A stretch of DNA of 64,000 bases, taken from the NCBI GenBank assembly GCA_036346375.1, contig CM070502.1, positions 20,994,924 through 21,058,923 of the forward strand, read 5' to 3'. The notes beneath the pieces are model-generated. The model was not told the origin of the DNA and did no database searches. It saw nothing but the letters and a program-made list of their open reading frames with translations. Both the position numbers and the translations under genes were made by a program. The DNA comes from Guadua angustifolia (lineage: Eukaryota; Streptophyta; Magnoliopsida; Poales; Poaceae). This document shows, piece after piece, positions 10,200 through 21,701 of this stretch (position 1 is the first letter of the stretch; every line of letters starts with the position of its first letter).

Positions 10200-10477
10200 T
10201 AAGAGAAGAGGACATGACTACACACCCCACTCCTTTTAGTTAATTTCTCTGTCCGTGCCTCTTCGGATAATTCAGTAGCACTCGTACTTCAGCCTCAACT
10301 TATTTAGTTCATGAAATACTTGAAATATGGAGCCATCAAATAAACGTAAGCTGAATTGTGTGTGCAATCAATAAAACACTTAAGCTTCAATTGAGTGATC
10401 ATAGTTTTTTTAGGAATCCTCAAATTAAAAGTGAAGATATTTAAGAACATAACTAAAAAAACGAAAATACCTTGGAG

Positions 10478-10605
10478 GAGTATCTTTTTATTAAGAAGAA
10501 AGAAAAGAAGAATAGGCATCTAAATTCGAACCAAAGGGAGCTCAAACCAGGGCGGTGGCCGAACACCTGTCCTCCAACCAACCGAGCTAGGATCAGTTCT
10601 GCTTC
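10478..10605 (-). mobile_element. tRNA-derived SINE (Au-like)
   Basis: The minus strand begins CTGATCCTAGCTCGGTTGG, which fits a tRNA A box. About 45 bases on is a B-box-like GGTTTGAGCTC. The tail carries pyrimidine-rich TTTCTTTCTTCTTAATAAAA, as in grass Au SINEs. No cloverleaf and no CCA-type end are present, so it is not a tRNA gene. Confidence 0.55.
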
Positions 10606-11705
10606 TACGAGGATAATGCATGTCCTCACTGATTGTCCAAAAAAAATCTGAGGATGCGTCCCAATCTATTGCTGATACTAAATAGGTATCACCCTTATTT
10701 TAATTAGGTCAGCATCCGTGATTTTAAGGTTTAAAATCTCAGTGAAATTTTGGATTTCAGCCGACGAAAATATTAAAAATCCTACCAATTAAAAACAATT
10801 AAAAAAATAAAATTGCTACAATAATTTCAAAAATTTCTGCAAATTTCACTAAAATTTTAGAATTTTTGACCAGATTTCAACTTTTTGGACAATACCTCTT
10901 AATAATGTCATCTTCCATGAAAATATTTTGAAAAACCGAATTTTTGAGACGTTTTATAAAAATAACATAAACACTGTCAGATTTTTTTAAACAATGTACA
11001 AGCTCGATCATGCTCTGAAAATTTATAGTACCATATCTAGTAGTCTAGGATCATACAAAAAATTTCTAAAAGAATTGAACTTCATTTATTATCATTGAAA
11101 AATAAAAAACTAAAGGAACATAAATGATACAATAACATTTTTAGAATTTTATAAATTCACTTGAGTGTGATCATGATCCAAAATTTTTAAAATAACTTAA
11201 GAATTTCCACAAAACTATTCTCTAAAAGTTTTAGAAATTTTAAACTTGTTTTGATTACTCAATGAAAAATTCTCCTATTGTGAGGCTTTTATCATGAGTT
11301 CAGGACAACAACATTATCAGAATTTTTAAAAATTCTTCAAGCTTAATCATTATATGAAAATTTTATGAGAATATTAATGATTAATTGGGACTATCCACAA
11401 AATTTTTAAAATTTTCTAATATGGTTTGAACTTTTTTCATTCGGATGAAATTTACCGAGATTTTGGATTTGAATTTTGCTTTTTGAATTCATCCGGATTT
11501 TTTTCCAAATTCTGAGATCTCGCCAAAATTTTAGATTTTGGTCACCTATGAGAACTAATCTTAAACCAAAATTTTAAATCATGTGTGATTTTACACTATC
11601 CATTTTAAGACCTAAACTTTTTGAGGTTTTAGTGTGCTCCCTTAATTTTAGCACTAGTTCAAAATAAATCATATATATTGTTCAAAGTCTAACAAGTAAG
11701 CATGC
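10606..11705. other. AT-rich transposon-like spacer, no gene
   Basis: The stretch is very AT-rich. CCAAAATTTTA, TTTCACTAAAATTTTAG and related words recur, suggesting remnants of a noncoding element. No termini or frames were recognised. Confidence 0.4.
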
Positions 11706-11707
11706 TA

Positions 11708-12084
11708 TAACACCCTAATCTTTTAGTCTTTGGAAAGTTTTAAAATTTAGAAATGAACCATTTGGATTTTTTCAAATAAATAAAGCTTAATTTGATTTTT
11801 TTTCTATAAAGGAAACATTTAATTTGATTAATCCATGCATCAAATATAATAAATTCCATTTTAATTAGTTTTATTTTGTTTCAATGAATTTTTCTGTATT
11901 TTTTAGATTTTTTGAATTTATTTAAATTTTTGGTATTTTCTTAAATCGAAAAAATTCTTTTCCAAATTCGGTCGGTCTGTTCTTTTCCTGGCTTGCTTGT
12001 GGCCCATCTCCTCGCCCCACTCTCTCGTAGCCCCCCAGGCGCCCGGTCCAACTACCACGCTGGGCCGCGACCGAGGAACCCTAG
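11708..12084 (+). mobile_element. Gypsy (Tekay-type) LTR fragment
   Basis: It starts ATAACACCCTAAT, a variant of the TGTAACACCC beginning common to Tekay/RIRE3-type LTRs. An AT-rich part follows, then a GC-rich part (CCAGGCGCCCGGTCC). It is cut at 12085 by the Copia LTR. A similar beginning recurs at 26432. Confidence 0.5.
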
Positions 12085-13490
12085 TCGTTGAAAGCATTTA
12101 GGCCCCCAAATTTGTGTTAGTTTTGTTAATTAATGACAATCATGATTGAATGACTAATATTTTCATTTGAGAATGTTGAAAATAGGTTGGTCCTACATAT
12201 GGAACACGATGAAGCATGAAAATAAAGCGAAAGAAAATCATTGCATCAAGCTAAAGAGCAAAGGTATATAATTAAGGATCCTTTCATAACTTTTACCGAT
12301 CTCGGAGCATTAGAGAAAGATTGGATTGCTAGATTAGGTGTCGTACTATTAAGAGGGACTCTTGATTAGTAGCTTGATGTGATTTTAATGAAAATAGCTT
12401 AATTAGTGTTTATAAAAATGATTATTTTCAATTGTCATAAAAAAGAAAATTAAAAATCCAATTCGCCTCTGCCATGGCCGTCACTACCGCACATGGTAGG
12501 GTGGTACTGCCGCTTGGCCAGCAGTTATTTCACAGAAGGGGTATTTTTTGGGTTGTGCCCGGCTGGCACTACCGCCCCATGGGGGCGGTACTGTTTCTCA
12601 ACCGGCACTACCGGCCCCAGATGGGCGATAGTGTTAACTTTCTATAGTAACGGCTAGTCTGACAGTGCATTTAATGCTACAGTCGACCGTTGGACCTAAG
12701 GCTGACAGTACTGGCTCCAAATAGGCGGTAGTGCTGACCACTCTGAATTTTTCAGGGGTTTGGTAGCAACGTCTAGTAATGTTGTTGAGGACTATAAATA
12801 CACCCCTATATGTAGCATAAAGGCTCTCTTGGACACTTATTGCATATTCTTGAGCTCTAGTTTGCTTCTTCACTACTCTAGTGCATTTAATCCACATTTT
12901 GTGAGTAGTTAAGAGAAAATTCAAGTATGAGCATTAAATTGAGCCATTTAGACACTTGATACACCTCAAGCGATCATTAAAGTTTATTACTTTTGGAGGT
13001 TGTCGTCTCTTAGACGGCTTGGAGGCAAAGGAACCGGTGATTTTCTCAAGGAGCTTGTGAGAGAGCCCAGTTGATTGTGAAAGCCAGAGTTCGTCTACCT
13101 AGAGTGGGGAAGAACTACCAAGTGATTAAGGGAGGCTCGTGTGATTGGAGCTGACTTGAAGTTGATCAAGCTTCCTCAACGTGGATTAGGAGAGACCGGC
13201 AAGTCTCCAAGACCACAGGATAAATTCTTATGTCACCTTCTTCCTTGTGGCTTAATTCCTTAATTCTTTCATTCAATTTATATTTCTAGTCCTTTGGTAG
13301 TATTCTTGTGACTAGGATAGTATCATCACTTAAAGTAGCTTGTTGGTGCACTTAATGAGACATAGAACATTTAGGCTTTAATTGTTAAAATTTTATTTCT
13401 TGCTTAGTAAATTTATTTATTGCAATTAGAGCTGAAATATTTAGAAACCTCCTATTCACCCCCTTCTAGTAGGTTATCTCTGATGCTACA
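12085..13490 (+). mobile_element. Copia (SIRE/Maximus-like) LTR, plus orientation
   Basis: It begins (T)CGTTGAAAGCATTTAGG and ends CCTATTCACCCCCTTCTAG followed by GATGCTACA, the typical end of long SIRE-group LTRs. The segment TCGGAGCATTAGAGAAAGAT, and the neighbouring TAGGTGTCGTACTATTAAGA, matches the reverse complement of 17020-17110 in the right LTR. Both LTRs also carry clusters of GGTACTACCG words. No primer-binding site follows at 13491. The sequence there is gag remnant in the opposite orientation, so this is a solo or rearranged LTR. Confidence 0.7.
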
Positions 13491-13499
13491 ACCATGTTG

Positions 13500-14930
13500 C
13501 CAATGAAGTCCAATTGGATGTGACTCCCGAGGCTATTTAAGTCTTGGTAAACCGAGATTTGAGGTCCCTATGATGCACTGCACCCAATGCCCCATTTGCC
13601 GTTGCCCGAGACACCGTTGTCGTCGCATGGGAGCTCAACGAAGTTTGTGAAGCGCCTCCGCCACCATTTTCGTCCCTAAGCTCTTCTATGCGCTTGATCT
13701 CCCTCTCCAGTGAGTTTCGGTCACTATCGTTGCCCTCTTTGGGTTCGTCATCTTGCCCGCTCTCGAGTCGGCGAAACACCGATGTTGATTCGTTGCCTTT
13801 GTGTTATCAGCTGCATTGTCTTTCTCGTCACTAGCCAGCTCAGGTCACTAGAGTCATCAAGGTGATGAAGTTAGCAGTGACATCATCAATCGAGTCAGCG
13901 TCCACGCATGCGTCCTGGAACTCCTCGTAAGCATGTGTAGCCTCCTCTTCAACTGGTGATTTGTTGTTGCAAGGGGATGATTGTGGATTGAAATCCACTC
14001 GATGAGGATGCATCGAGGCGTAGTGGCCCTTCATGTTCTTCTCCCTCTTAGAGATGTAACCGATCCCTCTCTTTTCAACCAACTTTCGTTGATTGCTTAG
14101 AATGTCGTTGAGGGTGGTCTTTCCTTTGTAGCACTTCTTCAAGTTATTTTTCAATTTAATTACTTGAGTCTTGAGCTCTTTATTTTCCTTTACAAGTTTA
14201 GTCTCACATTACATAGAGGAAGCAGTAGTAATTGAATTAGAGCAATAAGATATATCAATTGAATCATTGTAAGAGGTGGACATTTATGTTTTAGATGAAA
14301 TGTTATAATTAACATTTAAGCATGGCATTTCATCAATTAAATCGCATTGAATTCCTATATCCATTATTGGCTTAATGAGTTCCTTGAGGAGAAGAGACTT
14401 GTGCTCACTTTTGAGCACATTATAATTATTTTGAAGTGAGTCGTGCTCAAGCTTCAAAATCTTATATTTGGATTTTTCTCTCCCAAGATACTCATTGAGC
14501 TCCTTTAGCATATTCATTAGATCATCATAAGAGGGCTCATCATCGCCTTTATCGCTTACCTCAATTTTACCTTTAGCCATGAAGCAACGAGTAGTTGAAA
14601 ATAGAATTTTATGCTCATCGTCACTTGAGGTGAAGGTTGAGGTTTCTTAATCACTTGAGGTAGAAGTGGAGGTTTCTTCTATCGATGTCCATTCCTCAAT
14701 GCAATCATTATTTGTTAATGTGGATAATTCAAATAATTCTTGAAGTTTGATTCGCATTTCATGGGTGCTTTTGAGATTGCAAATTGAATTAAAGACATCT
14801 ACGGTCACAAAACTAAATAAAGCATTAGTATCTTGAGCGTCGAGATGTAAACACTTATCTTCTCCTTTAGTTGGAGCAACTTTGTTCAACCAGAAGAGAA
14901 AAGCCTACATCTACGACCCACCATATTTGG
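13500..14930 (-). pseudogene. Copia gag remnant (SIRE/Maximus-like)
   Basis: Minus-strand pieces in order include HLDAQDTNALFSFVT, DVFNSICNLKSTHEM and KLQELFE (14889-14647), then MAKGKIEVSDKGDDE, DDLMNMLKELNEYLG and a coiled-coil-like stretch (14580-14284), then KCYKGKTTLNDILSN and FNPQSSPCNN (14154-13840). The first block is the helical capsid-like region of SIRE-group gag. The second is its charged linker. Stops and shifts separate the blocks, and no protease or polymerase follows. Homology stops where the opposite-facing LTR begins. It belongs to the element whose 5' LTR is 15096-18224. Confidence 0.65.
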
Positions 14931-15077
14931 GGGCTCATGAATTTAAAATGCAAAATTATATATAATTTCCACGAAACATAATTTGAGCCATCCAAAATAT
15001 GTGAATCAGTGTAGTGCACTAATCCACTAGTTACCATCCTTTACTCTCTAAACGGTTAAGTCTAATAAAATAATAAA

Positions 15078-15093
15078 CCTAGCTCTAATACCA
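15078..15093 (-). other. Primer-binding site of the right Copia element
   Basis: Immediately inside the LTR end (TTACA on the minus strand) is TGGTATTAGAGCTAGG, one change from the plant Copia PBS complementary to initiator tRNA-Met (TGGTATCAGAGC). It fixes the orientation and the inner LTR border. Confidence 0.7.
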
Positions 15094-15685
15094 TTTGTAA
15101 GGATGAGGATGCCGACTAGAGGGGGGTGAATAGGCTGCTTTTAAAAATTACTTGTATGAATCTCTATAATTAAATTCAACCCCAATTACCCTTATACCAA
15201 AAACTTAACAATAATTAATGTGGAAGCGATTGACTAAAGGTTTGACAATCAAAGCCCAAATTCTCTAGGTTCACTATGTGCACTGACTAATTATGTCTTT
15301 AAGAATAAATTACAATTCTAAATACAAGCAATCAATTAATTTAATTATATGAATATAAATTGCTTGAATATAAATAATAAATAGAATGCAAGCACAAGAG
15401 ACACGATACTTTCTACCGTGGTGTTTGGGGATTTGCCAGTCTCCCCTAATCCACCTTGAGGTTAGCCCAAATTAATTGGACTGGCTCCACAAATTGAGTA
15501 CCCACCTTGAATCCACTAGTAGTTGCTCTTTCTCTCTCTGGGTAGGTGAGCACCGACCTTCACAACTTTGCCACGACTTCTCACAACCTCCATTGAGAGC
15601 TCCTATGCACGATGTTTCCACACGCCGTCTAGGTATCGGCAAACATCAAGAGTAACAAGTTAAGCTCTTCGCTTGAACTTCACCT

Positions 15686-17545
15686 AGTGCAACACATGCA
15701 CTCCGGTGACCTCTTAAGTGCAACACATGCACTAGGATCCTCCTCAAGTGCAACACATGCACAATAGGCTCTCAATCTACTTTCTAATTGCAAAACATAC
15801 AATTAGGGCCCACTTTTAACTCAAGAACTAAATGTGAGTGTGCAACACATGTACACCTCACCAAAACACTCAATAATATATAAGCCCCTCGAGACCTCCT
15901 TTTATAGCCACAAGGCCAAAACTAGATGTTGGGGGCGAAATGGGCTACCTGCCCAGCAGGCCCGGTACTACCGCCCATGTAGGGTGCTGGTAGTACCGGC
16001 CTCTAGGCCAACGGCTCAAAAACTAGCCGTTACTAGTGAGCCCAGTACTACCGCCCAACTAGGAGTGGTACTACCACTCGAGCGGTAGTACCGACCTTTT
16101 CCCGCGGTAGTGCCGGTCACAAAATCTCGAGAAAACACCCTCTCTGGAAAATAACTACCGGCTTCTCGAGCGGTACTACCGCTTGAACGGTAATACCAGT
16201 CCTACATGGGCGGTACTACCGGCCTCAGGGAGAAAGCCCAGTTTTTCACAAAACTTTTCTTCAAACTATTAAAGATTTATTCTTTAAGCTATGTGAGGAT
16301 CAACACATCATCACAACACTATGCAAAACACATTTGCACATGTTAATCACACACTCCAAAGAATCGCATTAAGCACAACTTATTTGTAAAACACATTTGC
16401 AAATAAATCAAGAACTTATGAGATCAATCCTCTTAGCCATGTGATGATCAACACATGATCAAGTTAATTTGCAAAACACATTTGCAAACCCTATTCACAT
16501 GCTCTAGGATTGAAACCCACAACCTCGAGCTTATTTGCAAAATACATTTGCAAATAACAAATCCATTCAATATTTTGCAAAAACACATTTTGCAAACTCA
16601 AAGCACAAAACACACTTAGCTTTGTGATGATCAACACATGGTCAAGTCACAAACTAAAACTTCAATGCATGAGCTCTCTATTTGCAACATATGTAAATCT
16701 CTAGCTCCATGCAAACAACCACTTAAACATCAAGTTGCATAAGCTCTCTCCTTTTGCAACATATGCAAAACTTAGCTCCATGCAAACACCACATAAATCA
16801 AATTACATGAGCTATCTCCCTTTTACAACACATACAAATCTATAGCTCCATGTAAAACCAAATCGAAATAAGATTTGAATAAGAAGCAAGCATGAGTACC
16901 CTTAGTTGCAACACATGTAAATGCTTAGCTCATGCAAAAACCACATAAAAGAGTGAGCTAAAGTGAACCGGATTGAGTTCATCAACACATGATGAAGCTC
17001 AAGTTAAATAACTCAACCCCTCTTAATAGTACGGCACCTAACTAGCAATCTGGTCTCCCATCCAAACACCGAGACCGATAAAAGACTAGGAACACATTCT
17101 TAACCCTAACTAGTTATACCTTTGCCTTTAGTGATCCACTTGAAGTTTTTATGATTTCCAATCATCTTCTCTTCAGGATCGAATCTTCTTCTTCTTGTTC
17201 ATCAACGCATGATGAATCTTCTCTAGCCTTTCTCTTCACTTCGGGATCTCCTCTTAAAGCTCATTAACACATGATGACTTCTCATTTCTGATTTTTTTAT
17301 CTTCTTGGACTCAACCTACTTCACAACTCATTGAAAATCGTTAGTCCAACAAACATGATTGCCTCAATCATCACTTGCACTCTATTAACACATAATGGAT
17401 GCCTCTAAGATCGATTGAGTACAACCCAAATCAATTTGAATGATTAAATATGTCTTGAGTACTTTAATGTAGCTAATGTTTCATTATACTCAAGAACTTT
17501 TCACTTGTTCTTAATCAACAAAGAGACACCATCAACACATGATGA
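15686..17545. repeat. Array of small hairpins with ACACA-type loop
   Basis: About twenty short inverted repeats share a five-base loop, mostly ACACA (variants ATACA, ACATA, ACGCA), while their stems differ. Examples: arms AGTGCA/TGCACT (15686-15702, 15717-15733); CTAATTG/CAATTAG with a longer loop (15784-15806); an 11-bp perfect arm TTATTTGCAAA (16531-16557); TTTTGCA/TGCAAAA (16752-16770); TTCATCA/TGATGAA (16978-16996 and 17198-17216). Changes in one arm are matched in the other. Several arms (TTTGCAAA, TGATCA) are also self-complementary, so direct-repeat readings exist for those. Function unknown. Confidence 0.65.
15960..16225. repeat. Cluster of CGGTACTACCG palindromes
   Basis: CGGTA-C-TACCG and close variants (GCGGTAGTACCG, GTGGTACTACCAC, GCGGTACTACCGC) occur about eight to ten times in 265 bp on both strands. 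A smaller related cluster lies at 12485-12740 in the other LTR. The position within the LTR suggests U3 regulatory sequence, which is inferred only. Confidence 0.55.
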
Positions 17546-18224
17546 AATATTTTTTGATTGATTGAAAGACAACCGAACTCAATTTAAATTGACATAAGTA
17601 TATATAACTACACAAGTTTTATATACTCAATATGATGGTAAGTAATGATCCAATATGTTTGAGTGATAGAAAGGAATCAATACATTTGAGACCATCAACT
17701 ATAGAATAAACTCTATTAAGTATGTGCATATAAATAATTGAGCTTGAAATAAATATGCACATAATCAATCTTAGATAGTATTTGAGTTTATTCCATATTA
17801 ACATAAGTATACTACAACTACACAAGTTATATATATTACTCAAAAGATTGTTTCAAAGTCTTGATCCTTTATATGTTATTTAGCAAGAGGACATGGATCA
17901 ATACAATTGAAACATCAAGTTAAATTATGAACCCCCCTAGATGTGTGCATTCATGTATTTATAGATTTGGAAATATAATACACATATTTAATATATAAGC
18001 AATAGAAGAGTTCATCATTTAACTTGAATCCTAAGTATGCATTAAAACAATAGAAATGAATACGAGTGCACACCTTGGGTTTTCCATTTTTTATCTAAAT
18101 TTGAGACTAATAAGAATGAAGCTCAATAAACATGTTAGTCTCATAATGATTAGATTTGTCAATAAACAAGAATTAAACATTAATATAAAATCAATCACCA
18201 AAACTAATGAAACTTGAACTTACA

Positions 18225-19380
18225 AGTGTGAGCAAGCGTTACAAGTTGATCATATTTTATGGGTAAAGCAGTACTGTAGTGTCGCAGGAGAATTATTCGT
18301 CGCAGATGAATATTTTTCTGGTCGTGGGTGAAGTTTTTTCCTCTCCCCACCCTTTTTCCCCTTCCTCTCTCTCCCTCACCCGGTTCCCCTCTCCCCTCAC
18401 CCGATTCCTTTTCTTCTCCCCCACTCGGCTGCAGCCTTCTCCTCCCTGGACTTTTCCCCCTTGCGCCTCCTGTCCCTGGCCTACGCTCCTGGCTCCTTCC
18501 CTGGCCGACTGCCCTAGCCAGCGCCCCCCTGCAGCTTCCTCCACTCCTGGCGCCTCTCCTCCTCCACACAGCAGCAAGGGCAGCAGCCTTCTCCTCCCTG
18601 TGGATGCTCCGGCGAGCCTCCTCCCTGTGGCTGCTCCGGCGACCCTCCCCCTCCGGCCGGCGAGCTCTCTTCCCCCGGTGTGGCAGCATCTCCTACACCT
18701 CCCTCTTTCCTCCATGGGTAAGGGTTGAGGTAAAAACCCTAGGTATTTGGAGGATTTAATTGCTTGCATGCTAGGTGTTTGTGCTAATGCCTAGCTAGGA
18801 TTCATGATTTTGAGTTGTTGGGGGTTGGGGAATGGAGAGACTATTGTAATTTGGAATCTTCTGTTTTGGACAGATTTTTGTCCACTGTTAGAGCTGCTGT
18901 TTGAAAATTCTTCAAGCATTTCCTGGGGGTCCGGCTATGGTGAAAGTTGTAGATAATTGAATTACCTTTCAATAGAGACCGAAATCGCTAAATTTCGTTC
19001 AGCCGTTTGAAAGTTATGGCTTTTTTACCGAGTGCTGTCCAGGTTGTGTCGCGATTTGGTACAGTTTGTGTTCATCTTCGATCTGGGATCTGTGGGTGCA
19101 GTGGTTGAGTGAATGGCTGTGATATATGGGTAGTTTGTCTCCTCACGGTCGTTATGAGCACAAGAACTCGAAAATCCAATAAGCCAATCAAAAGTTACGC
19201 TATTTAGAAGTCTAGGTGCTGAAATTGGTGCGAGGTAAGTACTCCAGATCAATGAAGAAGAGGAGCGGGAGGAAGCCTATGGACAGTGGTACGCGGAAGA
19301 AGACAGCAACCAAGTCCATTTCAAGCGAGCCTGCCTCCTCATGGCTTCGCCTCTCGGTGTACCGGACGCTCTCGTCACAT
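18225..19380 (+). mobile_element. Gypsy (Tekay-like) LTR
   Basis: Typical features in order are a GTAGTGTCGCAGG and GTCGCAGATGAATA block, a pyrimidine-rich stretch (18330-18720), AAAACCCTAGG, the CTATGGTGAAAGTTGTAGAT block, GCCGTTTGAAAGTTATGGC, and an end at CCGGACGCTCTCGTCACA. These blocks recur in grass Tekay-group LTRs. Long overlapping open frames in the pyrimidine-rich part are compositional, not genes. The left border abuts the Copia LTR. No PBS was identified to the right. Confidence 0.6.
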
Positions 19381-19525
19381 CCATGCTTCTTGAACTTGCA
19401 GGGGTTTTTTTTTAAAAAAATCATTTTAGTGTGGAATAAGAATGATTCATTGTTTTTTATTAAGCAAATATATTCTTAAGAATATATGAATTTTTTCATA
19501 TTATTTTGTACAATTGTAGGATCAA

Positions 19526-19624
19526 ATTCATTATATCTGAGAGTTACAAAAAGAAAATTCGACAAGTTTAAGATCTTTAAACTTGTCGAAATTTCTCTTT
19601 TTGTAACTCTCAGATATAATGAAT
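19526..19624. repeat. 99-bp near-perfect palindrome
   Basis: Left arm words ATTCATTATATCTGAGAG, TTACAAAAAG and TTCGACAAGTTTA are mirrored by TAAACTTGTCGAA, CTTTTTGTAA and CTCTCAGATATAATGAAT around an AGATCT centre near 19574. Only a 2-3 base irregularity interrupts each arm. It is directly followed by a minisatellite. Confidence 0.8.
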
Positions 19625-19634
19625 CTGAACTTAG

Positions 19635-19985
19635 AATAATTCACATGATACATATTCATTTGACATGATACATATACATTTCAAACTTCACATATACATA
19701 GAAATCTCACACATACATAGAAATCTCACATATACTTAAAACTGATCAATAAAATAGAAATTTCAAAATTCACGAGAAATTAGAATAATTCACATGATAC
19801 ATATTCATTTCACATGATACATATATATTTCAAACTTCACATATACATAGAAATCTCACACATACATAGAAATCTCACATATACATAGAAACTTCACATA
19901 TACATAGAAATCTCACACATACATAGAAATCTCACATATACATAGAAACTTCACATATACATAGAAACTTCACATATACAATATC
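19635..19985. repeat. Minisatellite with about 20-bp unit
   Basis: The unit ACATAGAAATCTCACATAT, with the variant ACATAGAAACTTCACATAT, recurs more than a dozen times. It is interrupted once by a longer direct repeat around AGAATAATTCACATGATACA (near 19635 and 19782). Confidence 0.75.
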
Positions 19986-19989
19986 GGAA

Positions 19990-21400
19990 GAGAAATATAA
20001 GCAGGACATCCAACATGGATAATAAGCGAGTTAACCAAAAACAAGTATAGTACTCATGTTTGGTTTTGCAACTATTGCTCTCAGATTTAATAAATTGATG
20101 GGTTGCTCCAAATGAGCCCTCCAACACCAATTTCAGCAATATATCACAGGGTATACAAATATGAAATTAGTGAATCTATACAATTCACCTTCATTTAATA
20201 AAATTGATTCACTAGAACTCAACAATGGACTATGAAAAGCTCTTGAATAGTAGGATGGCACCAATTTGGACTAAAAGCAGAGTAGCCAAAGTTATTCACA
20301 ACTAAGTTCCAGATTAGATCGAGATATCACTGCGAACCAAGCCTCATAACAGAACTAATAACATGATAGCATGTCACATATACAGCTGACAATAAAACCA
20401 AGTTGAAGTTTTAGACACAATGATCTAACAAAGGTCTTTGAATCACAGAGGAAATCACTAACTAATGATTAATATTGCCTCATTTAATTGAATCATCATA
20501 GAAGCGCGATAGGAGAATAAAATCGTGCCTCCAGATCAAGAAATACTGACCTCTAGCTTGATGGCTAGTCCTCAAATTTCTCAATCGGTTCACGAATCAA
20601 CACCAACAGATAAAGTAATGCCACTAAAAGGATCTTCTTAACGAGCATAATTACAAATGACACCAATTCAGAGACAACCAAAATGTCTCAAACATCTCCA
20701 TCACTGAGCATATGACATTGCTTTAATAAAGAAATGTAAGCGAAGAAATGGAGTAATGTGCATTCAATATTAAGGGTTGCAATGCTCACATAGCATTTTT
20801 TACTCAAAAGCAGCGATGGCATTTATGCACTACTCTCTACCCTAAAACAAGCAAACATCAAATATCACTTCAATATCTAAATAAATCTACCTTACCAATC
20901 TCCTTATGCCTTAAAATAAGAATGTGGAGAACTTAAATTCAAGCAACGCTTGCTATTCGAAAATTCAATATGACGATTGCATACACAAATGAAATCCCTA
21001 TAATTTGTACCATTCAATCACAGAAAGATCTAAGGCATGAGCATAGAAATTGATACCTTTATGCACTAAACGAAGAATTCTAGTACAAGCATTTTGCGAT
21101 TGAAATCAAACAATACAAATGAGGTCATCTAAAGCGCACATGTATGCAAACCTCCAATAATTCCATCAACAAAATAGAAGACACCGATGCGATCAAGTCA
21201 ATCGGTGGGATTTAACAATTAAGGGTGTCTAATAATTGTAGGTTGCAATCGGGCATATTAACATGACAAACTACTTCGAAAAGAAATGGTTGCAATCAGC
21301 AGACACCCAACCAATTCTTTAACCCTAGTTCATCATAGAGCACTACTGAGAGGGCGACACGTGAGGACTATCCGAAGGTGAGGAAGATGAACTTACATTG
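19990..21400. other. AT-rich noncoding stretch, no gene recognised
   Basis: No frame longer than about 60 codons and no recognised termini. It lies between Gypsy/minisatellite sequence and CACTA-type sequence, and may be the internal noncoding part of a CACTA element. I cannot show this. Confidence 0.35.
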
Positions 21401-21401
21401 T

Positions 21402-21690
21402 ACTAAGTCGGAGGTGAGAAATGGGCGAGGTCGCTCGGAGGCGAGGAGGACGGCGGCGGGGGGTCGTCGTGAGGCGAGGTCGTGAGCAAGGCCGGAGGCG
21501 AGGTCAGGCGTGGAGGAAAGGCTTGGGAGGCGAGGCGGTGGCGGTGGGGTCGGGAGGCGAGGAGGGCAGCAGTGGGGTCGTTGGAGGCGTCCGGTCGTCG
21601 GAGGTCTTGCAAGCGAGCGGAGGAGGAGGAGATTGGGAACAATGGCGGGAGTAGAAAAATTGGGAAGGAGAGGCGGGAGGATTTATAGGT
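21402..21690 (-). other. GC-rich first-exon-like block with TATA box (CACTA-associated)
   Basis: On the minus strand a TATAAAT (about 21682-21688) is followed by a GC-rich block with a proline/serine-rich frame (SSSSARLQDLRRPD, then PHDDPPPPSSSPP). Immediately upstream is a 94-bp palindrome of the type found in CACTA subterminal regions. This fits the promoter and first exon of a CACTA-borne gene. The frame itself is low complexity and matches no domain I know. Confidence 0.35.
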
Positions 21691-21701
21691 GCACCATTAG
21701 T

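Larger units (their letters stand above)
15096..18224 (-). mobile_element. Long Copia (SIRE-like) LTR, minus orientation, about 3.1 kb
   Basis: On the plus strand it starts TGTAAGGATGAGG next to the primer-binding site and ends GAACTTACA, giving TGTAAG/CTTACA terminal inverted repeats. The inner border matches the characteristic TAGAGGGGGGTGAATAGG. Homology to the LTR at 12085-13490 is clear around 17020-17110, but this copy is more than twice as long. The extra length holds the hairpin array (15686-17545) and a GGTACTACCG cluster (15960-16225). No coding frame. Confidence 0.7.

Noticed and set aside
10478..10605. Possible tRNA gene
   Set aside because: A and B boxes are recognisable, but acceptor and anticodon stems do not pair. 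The pyrimidine tail indicates a SINE.
15686..17545. CRISPR-like regularity of the hairpin array
   Set aside because: Stems vary, spacing is irregular, the loop rather than a repeat is constant, and the host is a plant.
18270..18290. Left CACTA terminus (CTGTAGTG)
   Set aside because: Part of a repeated block of the Gypsy LTR. It does not match the CACTACTACAGAATCG terminus at 27639.
18204..18769. Several long overlapping frames on both strands
   Set aside because: They come from a pyrimidine-rich stretch inside a Gypsy LTR. The translations are low complexity.
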